A stretch of DNA of 64,000 nucleotides from Halostella pelagica (GTDB lineage Archaea > Halobacteriota > Halobacteria > Halobacteriales > Natronoarchaeaceae). This document shows, piece by piece, positions 8,284 through 16,880 of the stretch. The stretch covers positions 2,852,001-2,916,000 of the forward strand of contig CP040678.1 of assembly GCA_005954745.1 (NCBI GenBank). Reading direction: 5' to 3'. Under the pieces are notes generated by a model. That model was given only the letters and a program-made list of their open reading frames with translations. It was not told where the DNA came from and made no database searches. How positions within the stretch are numbered: position 1 is the first letter of the stretch; every line of letters starts with the position of its first letter. A program made the translations under genes and the position numbers.

Positions 8284-8853
8284 CTACAACACTAGCCGAA
8301 CGACGGCGAACAGGACCAACACTCCAAGAACGTCACAGGTGTTCGTCACCACGGGGATCACCACGTCGTCCGGGTCAAGACGGAGTCGATAGGCGGCGTA
8401 GGTCGCGACGAATGTGACGACGACGGCGAGAACGGCGAGAACGGCCCCGGAAAGCGTCGCGACGAGGACGACCGTTACGAACCCGAGGTCTGCACTGACG
8501 GTGATCGAGGTCACCAGCCACGCGGCCGCGCCGACGACAGGGAAAATGGTGACCGCAAGTCCGAACGTGGCGACGGCGTTGCCGAGCAGTCGGTCGTCGT
8601 CGGGCGCGAACGAGAGCGTTCCGAGGTGAAACGCCGTCGAGAGTCGCGCGGCGAGAATACTCCCCAGATTGCCGGCGGTGCCGATGGTGACGGGAACGAG
8701 GACCAAAAGCGACGGATAGCGGAGCAGTTGCTCCTCGAACGTGTCCAGAACGAGTCCGCTCCCCACCTCGACGACCGTCAGGACGGCGAGCAAGGGCAAC
8801 ATGGCCCGGGCGATCCCCTGGACGGTCCACGTGCTGCTTCGCGCTCCCGACAT
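8284..8853 (-). CDS. MgtE-type divalent-cation transporter half (SLC41-like membrane domain)
   Basis: A 189-residue membrane protein with about five transmembrane helices and the features of the MgtE membrane domain: PSLLVLVPVTIGTAGNLGSILAARLSTA (pore helix region with the GNLGS turn) and a C-terminal DPDDVVIPVVTNTCDVLGVL, where the conserved Asp of the Mg2+ pore lies. The cytoplasmic N and CBS domains of full MgtE are absent. Its start directly follows the stop of a second half-transporter, so the pair probably forms a heterodimeric channel for Mg2+ or similar ions. Promoter and start follow from this coupling. Confidence 0.85.
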   Translation of the reverse strand: MSGARSSTWTVQGIARAMLPLLAVLTVVEVGSGLVLDTFEEQLLRYPSLLVLVPVTIGTAGNLGSILAARLSTAFHLGTLSFAPDDDRLLGNAVATFGLAVTIFPVVGAAAWLVTSITVSADLGFVTVVLVATLSGAVLAVLAVVVTFVATYAAYRLRLDPDDVVIPVVTNTCDVLGVLVLFAVVRLVL

Positions 8854-9444
8854 TTAGCCCCCACCCAGTGCCAGAACCAGCCGTACGGCGACGAGCAGTG
8901 TCGCCATCCCGAACACGTCGCCGGTCGTCGTCACGACAGGGCCGACGAGGGTATCGGGGTTCAGTCCGCGGCGGTAGCCGACGAACACCGCGAAGACGAC
9001 GACGACGGTCAGTGCGATACCCGAGAGCAGTCCGGCAATGAAGGCGATGGTCGCGAGGGTGAGCAAGGACGCGGACGGGCGGGAGAGAACGAGGAGAACG
9101 GGGTACGCGACCACCGCCGCGAACACGCTAACGAGGACGCCGTTCGCCATCGCGGCGGCGATCGCCGCTCGCAACCGCTCGTCTTCCAGGTCGAACACGG
9201 GTGCGACCAACCCCTGATGGAGCGCGGAGGAGAGCTTTGCGCCGAGAGCGCCGTAGACGTTCCCGCGAGTGGCGAGCAGTGCCGGCACCAGCACGAGTAG
9301 TCCGGCGACTGCCTCCAGTTCCGCGCGCATCCCACCGAGGACGACGCCGGCGAAGAGCCCGCCGACCGCACTCGCCGCGAGGACCGGCAACGCCTCCCGA
9401 TAGGCATCGACCGCCACCTCGCGAACGCTCATGCCAATTCCCAC
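8854..9444 (-). CDS. MgtE-type divalent-cation transporter half (SLC41-like membrane domain)
   Basis: A 196-residue membrane protein paralogous to the adjacent downstream gene. The matching motifs are LLVLVPALLATRGNVYGALGAKLSSALHQG (here RGNVYG) and LNPDTLVGPVVTTTGDVFGM near the C-terminus. About five membrane helices are visible and no soluble domain. Gene order upstream half then downstream half, with no gap between stop and start, suggests a two-subunit transporter that replaces the homodimeric membrane domain of bacterial MgtE. Cation identity is inferred from the family. Confidence 0.85.
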   Translation of the reverse strand: MGIGMSVREVAVDAYREALPVLAASAVGGLFAGVVLGGMRAELEAVAGLLVLVPALLATRGNVYGALGAKLSSALHQGLVAPVFDLEDERLRAAIAAAMANGVLVSVFAAVVAYPVLLVLSRPSASLLTLATIAFIAGLLSGIALTVVVVFAVFVGYRRGLNPDTLVGPVVTTTGDVFGMATLLVAVRLVLALGGG

Positions 9445-9542
9445 ACGCCCGGATCTGATAAAAGCCGGCGGCTCCCCCGGAGCCGGTCGGACCGGCGAAC
9501 TACCGGAACGCTTACTCGAACGCGGTCTAAGCCACGAACACT

Positions 9543-10376
9543 GTGGTCGACATCCTCCTCACGAACGACGACGGTATCGACGGCGACGGTCTCCGTGCGC
9601 TCCGCGACGAACTACGGGCGCTCGGCGACGTGACCGTCGTCGCCCCCGCCGACAATCAGTCCGGCGTCGGCCGCAAGCGCTCGACGCACGCCACGCTGAC
9701 CGAACACGAGATGGGAGACGAACTGGCGGGCACGCCCGCCGACTGCGTCGCCTACGGCCTGCGCGGCATGGACCGGGAGTTCGACCTCGTGGTCTCGGGG
9801 TGTAACCACGGCCCGAACATGGGTGCGTACGTCATCGGCCGCTCCGGGACCGTCGGCGCGGCGCTGGAGGCGGCGTTTCTCGGTACTCCGGCCGTCGCGG
9901 TGTCTGCTTACCACAACGTCGAGTTCTTCCCGCACCCGCCCGCCGACTACGACTTCTCCGCCCCGGCGAGGGTCGCTCGCGAACTGGTCGAGCGGTCGCT
10001 CGACGCCGGCGTGTTCGATGACGTCGACCTGCTGAACGTGAACGCGCCGATAGACGCCGAGGACCCCCGGATTCGAGTGACCCGTCCGGACGACGACTTC
10101 GACGTGTTCGTCGACCACGACGCCGACGTTCCCGACGAACTGACCGTCGGCGACGGCGAGCGCCACGTCGCGCTCCGGGACAAGTTCTGGCCGCACACGG
10201 TCGGGTACGAGAACCCGTTCTCGGATATCGGTACCGTCCGCGAGCGCTACGAACGGGGGTCGGACCGCCGCGCCGTCATCGACGGCGAAGTGAGCGTCTC
10301 GCCGCTGACGGCCCCGCGGCAGGCGACCCACCACGAGGACCTCGACGTCATCGTGGAGACGCTGAACGCGCGGTAG
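9543..10376 (+). CDS. surE: 5'/3'-nucleotidase SurE
   Basis: A 277-residue metal-dependent phosphatase that removes phosphate from nucleoside monophosphates. The N-terminal signature ILLTNDDGIDGDG supplies the metal-binding Asp pair, APADNQSGVG the catalytic Ser/Asn region, and VVSGCNHGPNMGAYVIGRSGTVGAALE the conserved SGxNxGxN-type loop and SGTVGAA helix. The length is typical for archaeal SurE (about 260-280). The start is GTG at 9543, which gives the canonical MVDILLTNDDG. The gene is monocistronic and divergent from the MgtE-like pair. Confidence 0.96.
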   Translation: MVDILLTNDDGIDGDGLRALRDELRALGDVTVVAPADNQSGVGRKRSTHATLTEHEMGDELAGTPADCVAYGLRGMDREFDLVVSGCNHGPNMGAYVIGRSGTVGAALEAAFLGTPAVAVSAYHNVEFFPHPPADYDFSAPARVARELVERSLDAGVFDDVDLLNVNAPIDAEDPRIRVTRPDDDFDVFVDHDADVPDELTVGDGERHVALRDKFWPHTVGYENPFSDIGTVRERYERGSDRRAVIDGEVSVSPLTAPRQATHHEDLDVIVETLNAR

Positions 10377-10382
10377 ACGGCC

Positions 10383-10685
10383 CTACGTTGTGCTGTGCTC
10401 GTCCTGCAGGTCGATCGACTTCCCCTCGGCCGCGTTCGACAGGATCGTCCTGGCCTCTTCGTCCCTGATATCGTTGATAAGACACCCGATGAAATCGGAG
10501 AGGAGTTCCGGTCTGATCCGGAGGTCGACGTACTCGACATGCCCTCCGACGACGACCGCGTCGACGTCCCACTCCCCCTCCTCGGGGTCCTCCATTCGGA
10601 CGTCGACCCACTCTTCGCGCGTGGTCTCCGGATCTGTAAACTGGTTTTCAACCATATCTACAGAGTACACGCCCTCAAACAGCAT
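10383..10685 (-). CDS. Small acidic haloarchaeal protein of unknown function
   Basis: A 100-residue protein (MLFEGVYSVDMVENQFTDPE at the N-terminus) with predicted alternating strands followed by a helix (RIRPELLSDFIGCLINDIRDEEARTIL). It has one cysteine and no membrane segment or recognised motif. It ends six bases past the convergent surE stop. A start 30 nt downstream at MVENQFTDPE is also possible. I do not recognise the family; coding character (acidic composition, third-position GC) supports it being real. Confidence 0.65.
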   Translation of the reverse strand: MLFEGVYSVDMVENQFTDPETTREEWVDVRMEDPEEGEWDVDAVVVGGHVEYVDLRIRPELLSDFIGCLINDIRDEEARTILSNAAEGKSIDLQDEHSTT

Positions 10686-10835
10686 AAGTAGCTAGCGTGA
10701 GCTGAGAAGAACTGAGACCATCCGCACTCCACTGTTTGCCGTCAGCACGGAGAGGTTGCGAAGGGAGATCTGACTCGATATCCGAAGTGGCTCTTCGAGA
10801 CGGCCACGCGAGATTCCGAGCGTCGAAAAGGTCGT

Positions 10836-12230
10836 TTAGAACGGTCCCATACCGCCCATGCCGCCGCCACCGCCGCCGCCCTGGTTCTCCATCTTCTTCA
10901 TCATGCGCTGCATATCCATATCTCCCTGACCCATGCCCTGGAACTGCTTGATGGTGCGTTCCATCATCTTGTGCTGCTGGAGCAGTTCGCGCACCTTCTC
11001 TTCAGGCTGGCCGCTCCCGCGGGCGATGCGTTCCGTCCGGCTCTGGCCGATCTTGCGGGGGTTCTCCAGTTCGTCCTCGGACATCGAGTCCATGATGACC
11101 TCGAAACTACGCATGCGCTCCTGGGTGACGTCCATCGCGTCGTCCGGTAGCTGGTCTTTGATCCCGCCGCCCATGCCGGGGATCATGTCCATGACCTGAT
11201 CGAGCGGGCCCATGCGGTTCATCGCGTCCATCTGTTTTTTCATATCGCGGAGGGTGAACTGCCCCTGAAGCATGTCCTCGGGGTCCCACTCCTCGTCTTC
11301 CTCCTGGGTCTCCTGCATCGCCCGCTCGACGCGTTCGGTCAGCTGTTTCAGGTCGCCCATCCCCAGCAGGCGGGAGATGAAGCCGCTCGGTTCGAACCGC
11401 TCGACGTCTTTGACCTCCTCGCCGGTGCCGAGGAAGGCGATGGAGGAGCCGGTCTCGTTGACCGCAGTCAACGCACCGCCACCTTTCGCCGTCCCGTCGA
11501 GTTTGGTGATGACGACGCCGTCGATGCCGATCGATTCCTCGAACTGCTGGGCCTGGTCTTTCGCTCCCTGACCGATGGCGGCGTCTAACACGAGCAGGGA
11601 GCGGTCGGGCGCGGCGACGTCTTCGATCTGCTCGATCTCGTCGATGAGGTCGTCTTCGAGCGCGTGGCGACCGGCGGTGTCGACGATACGAACGTCGGCC
11701 TCTTCGGTCGCTTCGATACCGTTGCGGGCGATGTCGACCGGGTCGTCGTTGTCGGGGTTGCCGTAGAAGTCGACCTCGGCGCGTTCGGTCATCTGTTTCG
11801 CCTGGTCGTACGCTCCGGGCCGGAACGTGTCAGTCTGGATGACGGCGGGTTTCAGCCCCTTCTTCGAGAACCACCACGCCATCTTGGCGGCGGTGGTCGT
11901 CTTCCCCGACCCCTGGAGACCGGCGAGCATGATGGTCTGTTCTTCCAGCGGGAGCTCCGTGCTCTCGCCGACGAGATCCACCATCTCCTCGTAGACGATG
12001 CTGAGGACGTGCTCTCGGGCAGTCGTGCCTGCTGGCGGTTCCTCGTCCAGCGAGCGCTCCTTGATGCTGTCCGAGAGGTCCATCACGAGGGAAACGTCGA
12101 CGTCGGCCTGCAGAAGCGAGCGCTGGATCTCCTTGACGACCGCTTCGACGTCTTCCTCGCTGATGCGGGATTTCCCGCGGAGTTTGTCTAACGTACCCCG
12201 CAGCGAACTCCCGAGATCGTCGAGTACCAT
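10836..12230 (-). CDS. srp54: Signal recognition particle 54 kDa protein, SRP54/Ffh
   Basis: A 464-residue GTPase that, with 7S RNA and SRP19, targets ribosomes making membrane proteins to FtsY. The N domain is [20 protein letters not shown]. The G domain has P-loop [13 protein letters not shown], the insertion-box [23 protein letters not shown] and [13 protein letters not shown]. The M domain holds the signal-peptide-binding methionines ([19 protein letters not shown]) and ends in a Gly/Met tail. A GTG six bases upstream is possible, but ATG at 12230 matches the family N-terminus. The partner gene ftsY lies 4.7 kb upstream on the same strand, separated by an unrelated segment. Confidence 0.97.
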   Translation of the reverse strand: MVLDDLGSSLRGTLDKLRGKSRISEEDVEAVVKEIQRSLLQADVDVSLVMDLSDSIKERSLDEEPPAGTTAREHVLSIVYEEMVDLVGESTELPLEEQTIMLAGLQGSGKTTTAAKMAWWFSKKGLKPAVIQTDTFRPGAYDQAKQMTERAEVDFYGNPDNDDPVDIARNGIEATEEADVRIVDTAGRHALEDDLIDEIEQIEDVAAPDRSLLVLDAAIGQGAKDQAQQFEESIGIDGVVITKLDGTAKGGGALTAVNETGSSIAFLGTGEEVKDVERFEPSGFISRLLGMGDLKQLTERVERAMQETQEEDEEWDPEDMLQGQFTLRDMKKQMDAMNRMGPLDQVMDMIPGMGGGIKDQLPDDAMDVTQERMRSFEVIMDSMSEDELENPRKIGQSRTERIARGSGQPEEKVRELLQQHKMMERTIKQFQGMGQGDMDMQRMMKKMENQGGGGGGGMGGMGPF

Positions 12231-12374
12231 TTGCACGCTGGTAGGCGGCGGCGGGGTTAAAGCCTTGCCCGTCCGGTCCGCGTCTCCGCCGTCGCGACGC
12301 GTCGTCTACCGAGAACGGGAAAGCGAACAGCAGGGGGAGAAACGAACGACGGCAAACAGGGGGAGACGCAACTC

Positions 12375-12453
12375 ATACTATCGGCTGTAACTTCGTAAAG
12401 ATAATCGGTCCCCGAGGGTCCGATATTCTTCAAGGGATTACAGCCGACAGTAT
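12375..12453. repeat. 79-bp palindromic element, copy 1
   Basis: The two 16-bp ends form terminal inverted repeats matching at 15 of 16 positions: ATACTATCGGCTGTAA at the left and the complement of ATACTGTCGGCTGTAA at the right. An inner imperfect palindrome (ATCGGTCCCC g AGGGTCCGAT) sits at the centre, so nearly the whole element can fold into one hairpin. A second copy of identical length and the same orientation lies at 16643-16721. Its last base is the first base of the complement of the response-regulator stop codon. It resembles a MITE or a short non-autonomous repeat; no transposase is present here. Confidence 0.8.
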
Positions 12454-13013
12454 CAGGTCGTGCGACCTATCGCCTGAAACTCCTCGTCGACCTCGTCGAA
12501 GTCGGGGACGGAGTCTTCGAGCAATGACTCCAATCGCTGAGCCGTCGACTGAAGCTCCCCGTAGGTGGAACTGTTCGACAGTTCGTGTCTGGATTTCTCG
12601 GCTTCTAGCACGGCCAGTTTCGCACGGGCGACGGAATACTTCCGGAGCCTGTCATCGCGCCCCTGGACGGCGATCTGGTAGTCGATTGCGGCCGTCAGGT
12701 CGTCGTGCTGGACTGGCTTGCAGAGATAGTCGTCGAACGCCATATCGATGATGTCGAAGTCGGGTTCGACGGCCGTTATCATGATGACGCTAAACGGGGG
12801 ATCATCCGCGAACTCGTCGAGCAGGCGGTCGCCGGATATCCCTGGCATCCGTCGGTCGAGCAGGACCACGTCGACCGAATCATCGAGTTCGTCCACCGCC
12901 GCTTGCGCGTCGTAGGCGGTCCGAACCTCGTACTCTTGCCGAAGCCACAGCACGTACATATCCGCGAGTTTGTCCTCGTCGTCGACGACGAGGACGGTCG
13001 GCTCGTCCGTCAT
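12453..13013 (-). CDS. HalX-type response regulator
   Basis: A 186-residue two-component receiver protein. Residues 1-115 form the receiver: acidic pocket VDDED at 10-14, phosphoacceptor Asp53 (VVLLDRRMPG), Thr80 (MITA) and Lys99 (YLCKPV). Residues ~125-180 are the haloarchaeal HalX helix domain (ARAKLAVLEAEKSRHELSNS), which is not a DNA-binding fold known to me, so the output is probably protein-protein. An ATG four codons upstream (13025) is possible; MTDEPTVLVVDDE is the likelier start. No kinase gene is adjacent. It lies inside the segment bracketed by the 79-bp repeats, 102 nt downstream of the FrhB-like gene. Confidence 0.93.
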   Translation of the reverse strand: MTDEPTVLVVDDEDKLADMYVLWLRQEYEVRTAYDAQAAVDELDDSVDVVLLDRRMPGISGDRLLDEFADDPPFSVIMITAVEPDFDIIDMAFDDYLCKPVQHDDLTAAIDYQIAVQGRDDRLRKYSVARAKLAVLEAEKSRHELSNSSTYGELQSTAQRLESLLEDSVPDFDEVDEEFQAIGRTT

Positions 13014-13115
13014 TCGGTCGCGCACCCCATGTAGTTCTCATTGAGATTGAACCGTACTTATCAAAAGTCTAACGGAAACCCGCTGGGACCCGGTCTGAAA
13101 CGGGATATCAGTGCC

Positions 13116-14795
13116 TCAGTGGCCGGCCTCGTGGGGGTTCAGCTTTGTCCCGTAGTTCTCGGCGTGGTCGGTATAGTCGATGAACCGCGGTGCGTCAGGA
13201 TCGAAGGGACGGTCCAGCGATTCGAACGCCTTCTTCTTGTCCCAGGACTGGAGTCCACCGACGGCGCTGCGATCCTCCAGGTCGTGGTAGTCGAGGTCGT
13301 GCTCCGCGAGTTCCCACGCGACCATCCCCTGTTCCGTCCGAACGATGACGCTGGAGTACTCGTCTCCGGACCCGACGGAGCCGACAGTCAGGTCGGCGGC
13401 GTAGCCCGTGAAGTCGGCGCACTCGTCACAGCCTTTCAGCGCGGCGTCGTGGAACTCCTCGATATCCTCGACAAGGAGGGGTTCGCCGTCGTTGCCGTAG
13501 ACGCGCATCTCGCCGTCGAGGACGTCGAGTTTGCCGATTTCCTTGGGCGAGATGTCGCGTTTCTCCTCCAACTGCTCGCCGATGAGGCGGTGGTAGTTGA
13601 AGTTTTTCGTACACATCAGCGCGACCGTGTAGTCGACGGCGCGGACGCCCGCGTCCTGTGACTGATAGTCCCAGTCGAAATCTTGCAGGGCGCGGATGCC
13701 TTCGATCTCGCAGGGGGTGCCGACCATCGCGAGGCTGAGGTCTTCGGGATCTTTGTCCGGAAGCTTGTGCTCCCACTGGTCGAGGCCGAGGTTGCCAAGC
13801 GCCAGCGTCTGGTTGTAGAAGCTCCCGGCGTTTTCGACCAGGTCCTCGTGGCTCGTCGCGAGGAACGACTCCGCCTTCCACGGTTCGTCGTCGCTCTCGG
13901 TGGCAATGAGCGCGCCGTCTATCTCGCCCGCCTCAAGCAGGTGCGAGAGGACGCTGGTGACGACGCCGCCGTCCTGCGCACCCTCTCGCCAGTCGTCTTC
14001 CACCTTCGCGGAGAACTCAGTGATGGGGTCGCCCGCACCCGACACGTTGTCGTCGCCGCCGGTAATCTTCCACTGGCGCTCGTAGCGCAGGCCGCCGCGG
14101 GGACAGAAGTCCCAGCAGAGCGAACAGCCGGTACACATCTTCACGAGTTCCGGCAGGTCGTCGTCGCCGATACCGATGGAGTCCGAGGGGCAGGCCGCGA
14201 CGCACGTGCCGCACTGGATGCAACGGCCGTCGTTGATGACCGCCTCGTCCAGTTCCATGAACCACGTCTTGTCGTCGGGCGTCTCGATGTCGTTCATCTC
14301 GTCGCGGATCTCGTAGCCGGGCGTGTCCAGTTCGACGCCCTCGGGGACCTGAACGCGCTCGTCGGGTCGGCCGTTCTCCACGTTCTGGCTTCGGCCTTCT
14401 GCGGGCGGGGTGAACTCGATGTCCGTGAGGTTGCCCTCGCTGTCGACGTTTGCCGGGGTTGCGCCGCCGTCGGAGTAAATCTCCGACGAGCCCGTGTTCG
14501 CTTCGCTCATACCGACCCCGTCTGCCGCCACCTCGTCGCCGCCGCTTTCGCATCCGCACGCATCGTCGGAACACTCGCCGCTGTCCGCGCCAGCCTCGCC
14601 GACTGGCCCGCTCTCGGCCTCGTCGCCCGGACCGACCTGATCGCCGGGGATCGTGCGGTGCTCGGCGTCGGGCCGGTGGATGCGTACGCCGTCGGCCGGC
14701 GGGACCGACTCGCTCTCGTCGTCTCCCGTGTCCGGGACGCCCGGAAGGCGTTCGTCCGGCGGCCGGTTCTCGTCCGAGCCGCCCCGGTCAGTCAT
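13116..14795 (-). CDS. FrhB/FpoF-type F420-dependent flavoprotein with 2x[4Fe-4S] domain
   Basis: A 559-residue electron-transfer protein. After a disordered acidic extension (~1-180) holding a small Cys cluster (GECSDDACGCESGGDEV) comes a bacterial-type ferredoxin domain from about residue 190 with two four-Cys motifs (CIQCGTCVAACP and CTGCSLCWDFCP). This is followed by FrhB_FdhB N- and C-domains, recognised by VGTPCEIEGIRALQ, ALMCTKNFNYHRL and CDECADFTGYAADLTVGSVG. FrhB proteins bind FAD and oxidise or reduce coenzyme F420. The order ferredoxin then FrhB is that of FpoF/FqoF and of the N-terminal half of methanogen Fsr. The start at 14795 overlaps the upstream reductase stop by 8 nt, so the two are translationally coupled and probably form one enzyme. 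Confidence 0.9.
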   Translation of the reverse strand: MTDRGGSDENRPPDERLPGVPDTGDDESESVPPADGVRIHRPDAEHRTIPGDQVGPGDEAESGPVGEAGADSGECSDDACGCESGGDEVAADGVGMSEANTGSSEIYSDGGATPANVDSEGNLTDIEFTPPAEGRSQNVENGRPDERVQVPEGVELDTPGYEIRDEMNDIETPDDKTWFMELDEAVINDGRCIQCGTCVAACPSDSIGIGDDDLPELVKMCTGCSLCWDFCPRGGLRYERQWKITGGDDNVSGAGDPITEFSAKVEDDWREGAQDGGVVTSVLSHLLEAGEIDGALIATESDDEPWKAESFLATSHEDLVENAGSFYNQTLALGNLGLDQWEHKLPDKDPEDLSLAMVGTPCEIEGIRALQDFDWDYQSQDAGVRAVDYTVALMCTKNFNYHRLIGEQLEEKRDISPKEIGKLDVLDGEMRVYGNDGEPLLVEDIEEFHDAALKGCDECADFTGYAADLTVGSVGSGDEYSSVIVRTEQGMVAWELAEHDLDYHDLEDRSAVGGLQSWDKKKAFESLDRPFDPDAPRFIDYTDHAENYGTKLNPHEAGH

Positions 14796-16491
14796 CCGCA
14801 GCCACCCCCTTCGCAACGGGCGCGTCCGCCCGCTGCATGACCTGTCGCAGGTGGTCGTTGTCGACGCGACGACACCACTGGTAGAAGCGTTCGTCGCCCG
14901 TCTGCTCCTCAGCGTACGCATCGAACAGGCTTTCCAGCGCCGGTATCACCGCGTCCGCGGGCACTGCGTTTTCGACCCAGTCAAGGAACTCGTTGTCCGA
15001 GCCGAGACTCCCGCCGAGGCCGAAGTCCATCCCTTCGACCATCTCGTCCGCGTCGCCGTCCGTATCCAACTGCACCGTCTCGCCGCGGAAGCCGATGTCC
15101 GCGATCTGGGGCTGCGCGCACGACGCCGAGCAGCCGCTCATATGCATCCGGACCACGTCGAGATTGTCCGGCGTGTCGATGCGGTCGTCGAGTTCGCGCG
15201 CCCACCGCTTGACGCGGTTTTTCGTCTCGATGATGCCGTAGTTGCAGAACTCGCTGCCCGTACAGCCGACCGCGCCGCGGGCGAACGGGCCGGGGTCGGG
15301 CTGGTACGCCTCCGCGAACGGTTCCGCCAGTAGGTCGTCGACGTTCTCCTCGGGGACGTGGGTGATGAGGAAGTTCTGGTCGGTCGCGAGACGGACCGAG
15401 GCGTCGTCCGTGCCGTACTCCCTGGCGGCGCGGGCCGCCTCGGCGAACTCGTCGCCGCCCATCCGTCCCGCGACGACGTTAAAGCCGACGTACTTCAGCC
15501 CGTCTTGCTTCTGGTCGTGGACGCCGACGTGGTCGCCGAGGTAGCCCTCGGTGAGGTCGACGCCCTGCGACGGAAGTTCGACCGTACAGCGGTCCCGGAC
15601 CGCTTCCTCGAACGTCTCCGTTCCCATCTGCTCGACGAGGTAGCGCATCCGGCAGACGCCGCGGTTGTTCCGGTCGCCGAGTTCCTTGAACGTCTGGGCC
15701 ACCGCCCGCGTGAACTCGACGGCGTGTTCCGGCGGGACGAACACGTCCATCGTCGTCGCCATCCGCGGGCCGTCCGAGAGGCCGCCGCCGACCTTGACGT
15801 GGAATCCGTACTGGTCCGTGCCGTTGATCACCTTGCGGGCCGGCGTCAGCCCAACGTCGTTGATCTGCGACTGGCTACAGTCTTGCGAACAGCCAGTGAT
15901 GGTCATCTTGAACTTCCGCGGGAGGTTGGCGTACTCGCGGTTCTCCGTGAAGAAGTCCGAGACGGCGTCGATGACGGGTTGGGCGTCGAAACACTCGTGT
16001 CCGTCCAGCCCGGCCGCGGGACAGCCGAGTACGTTCCGCGCGGAGTCGCCGCAGCCCTGGATGGTGGTCAGTCCCACCTCGTCGTACTTCGCCCAGACCT
16101 CCGGCACGTCCGCGACCTCTATCCAGTGTTTCTGTATGTCCTGTCGCGTCGTGATGTCGAGGTACGCGTCGCCCCAGAGTTCGTTCTGGGTCTCGCCGCC
16201 GTGTTCCTCGGGCGCAGTAGCGTACTCCTCAGCCACCGCGCCGATAACTTCGGCCTGGTCCGGCGTCAGGTAGCCGCCGGGCACCTTCGTCCGCATCATG
16301 AAGTAGCCGCGCTGGCGACCGTGGCTGTACATGCCGGCCCACTTCAGGCGTTCCCACTCGCCGTCGCCGGCGCGCTCCTCTATCTCGTCGAACGACAGGT
16401 CCTCCTCTGCGTACTCCTTGACATCCTCGATAACGTCCAGCGGATGCTTGTTTTGCTTGTACTGTTCGACGGCGTTCACGGCGACCACCAT
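14788..16491 (-). CDS. Siroheme [4Fe-4S] nitrite/sulfite reductase
   Basis: A 567-residue assimilatory six-electron reductase of the NirA/SirA type with two homologous halves. The C-terminal half carries the cluster and siroheme ligands as C-X5-C (GCTGSEFCNYG, about residue 408) and C-X3-C (GCSASCAQPQIADIGF, about residue 452). The N-terminal half has the ferredoxin-type signatures GLTTIQGCGDSARNVLGCP and ANLPRKFKMTITGCSQDCSQ. Whether nitrite or sulfite is the substrate cannot be decided from sequence. Starting at ATG 16491 gives a family-like N-terminus (VEQYKQNKHPLDVIEDV); an ATG at 16545 would add 18 residues. It is the first gene of a two-gene unit with the FrhB-like protein. Confidence 0.92.
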   Translation of the reverse strand: MVVAVNAVEQYKQNKHPLDVIEDVKEYAEEDLSFDEIEERAGDGEWERLKWAGMYSHGRQRGYFMMRTKVPGGYLTPDQAEVIGAVAEEYATAPEEHGGETQNELWGDAYLDITTRQDIQKHWIEVADVPEVWAKYDEVGLTTIQGCGDSARNVLGCPAAGLDGHECFDAQPVIDAVSDFFTENREYANLPRKFKMTITGCSQDCSQSQINDVGLTPARKVINGTDQYGFHVKVGGGLSDGPRMATTMDVFVPPEHAVEFTRAVAQTFKELGDRNNRGVCRMRYLVEQMGTETFEEAVRDRCTVELPSQGVDLTEGYLGDHVGVHDQKQDGLKYVGFNVVAGRMGGDEFAEAARAAREYGTDDASVRLATDQNFLITHVPEENVDDLLAEPFAEAYQPDPGPFARGAVGCTGSEFCNYGIIETKNRVKRWARELDDRIDTPDNLDVVRMHMSGCSASCAQPQIADIGFRGETVQLDTDGDADEMVEGMDFGLGGSLGSDNEFLDWVENAVPADAVIPALESLFDAYAEEQTGDERFYQWCRRVDNDHLRQVMQRADAPVAKGVAADD

Positions 16492-16642
16492 CGGTGTTGA
16501 ACATCTGTGCTGTCTGTGGTCATCTATCGTGCCACTAGTACTCACCCGACACGAAGTGTTCGCGCAAAGTGGTCAATGGTGACGGGTCTGCCCCGTAGCG
16601 GAGAGTAATGCCTCTTTCTGGCGGGCATCTCCGCCAAAACTG

Positions 16643-16721
16643 ATACTGTCAGCTGTCACTTCGGAACGATACTCGGACCCTCAGGGTCCGAGGTTCCGCA
16701 AGGGATTACAGCCGACAGGAG
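16643..16721. repeat. 79-bp palindromic element, copy 2
   Basis: This element has the same length and orientation as copy 1 at 12375-12453. It shares the left end ATACTGTCAGCTGT (one or two changes), the internal CTTCG, the centre and the right end CAAGGGATTACAGCCGACAG. The inner palindrome is perfect: CTCGGACCCT, one base, AGGGTCCGAG. The outermost three bases at the right end have decayed (GAG instead of TAT). Together the two copies bracket the response regulator, FrhB-like and reductase genes. Confidence 0.8.
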
Positions 16722-16858
16722 GAGGAACGGGCCAGCTGTCCGGAGACAACGACGGTAAGCGGCCGACGCGGTGTCACAAATATTGCCGCTACCTCGTGGC
16801 GTTTCTGGCCGTACCTGGTCGGAACAGTCCGCCAGAACCGGGCGTCGAACCGCCGAGT

Positions 16859-16880
16859 GGGGAGTATCGAGTGTCTCCCC
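16859..16880 (-). terminator. Possible terminator hairpin after ftsY
   Basis: GGGGAG (16859-16864) pairs perfectly with CTCCCC (16875-16880) over a 10-nt loop, starting 23 nt beyond the ftsY stop codon. A short T-rich run on the transcript strand (GTTTTCC) precedes rather than follows the stem, so this is a weak call. It could equally be an RNA-stabilising 3' hairpin. Confidence 0.3.

Noticed and set aside
13683-14840. A 385-codon plus-strand frame
   Set aside because: It is antisense to the FrhB-like gene, whose ferredoxin and FrhB motifs are unambiguous.
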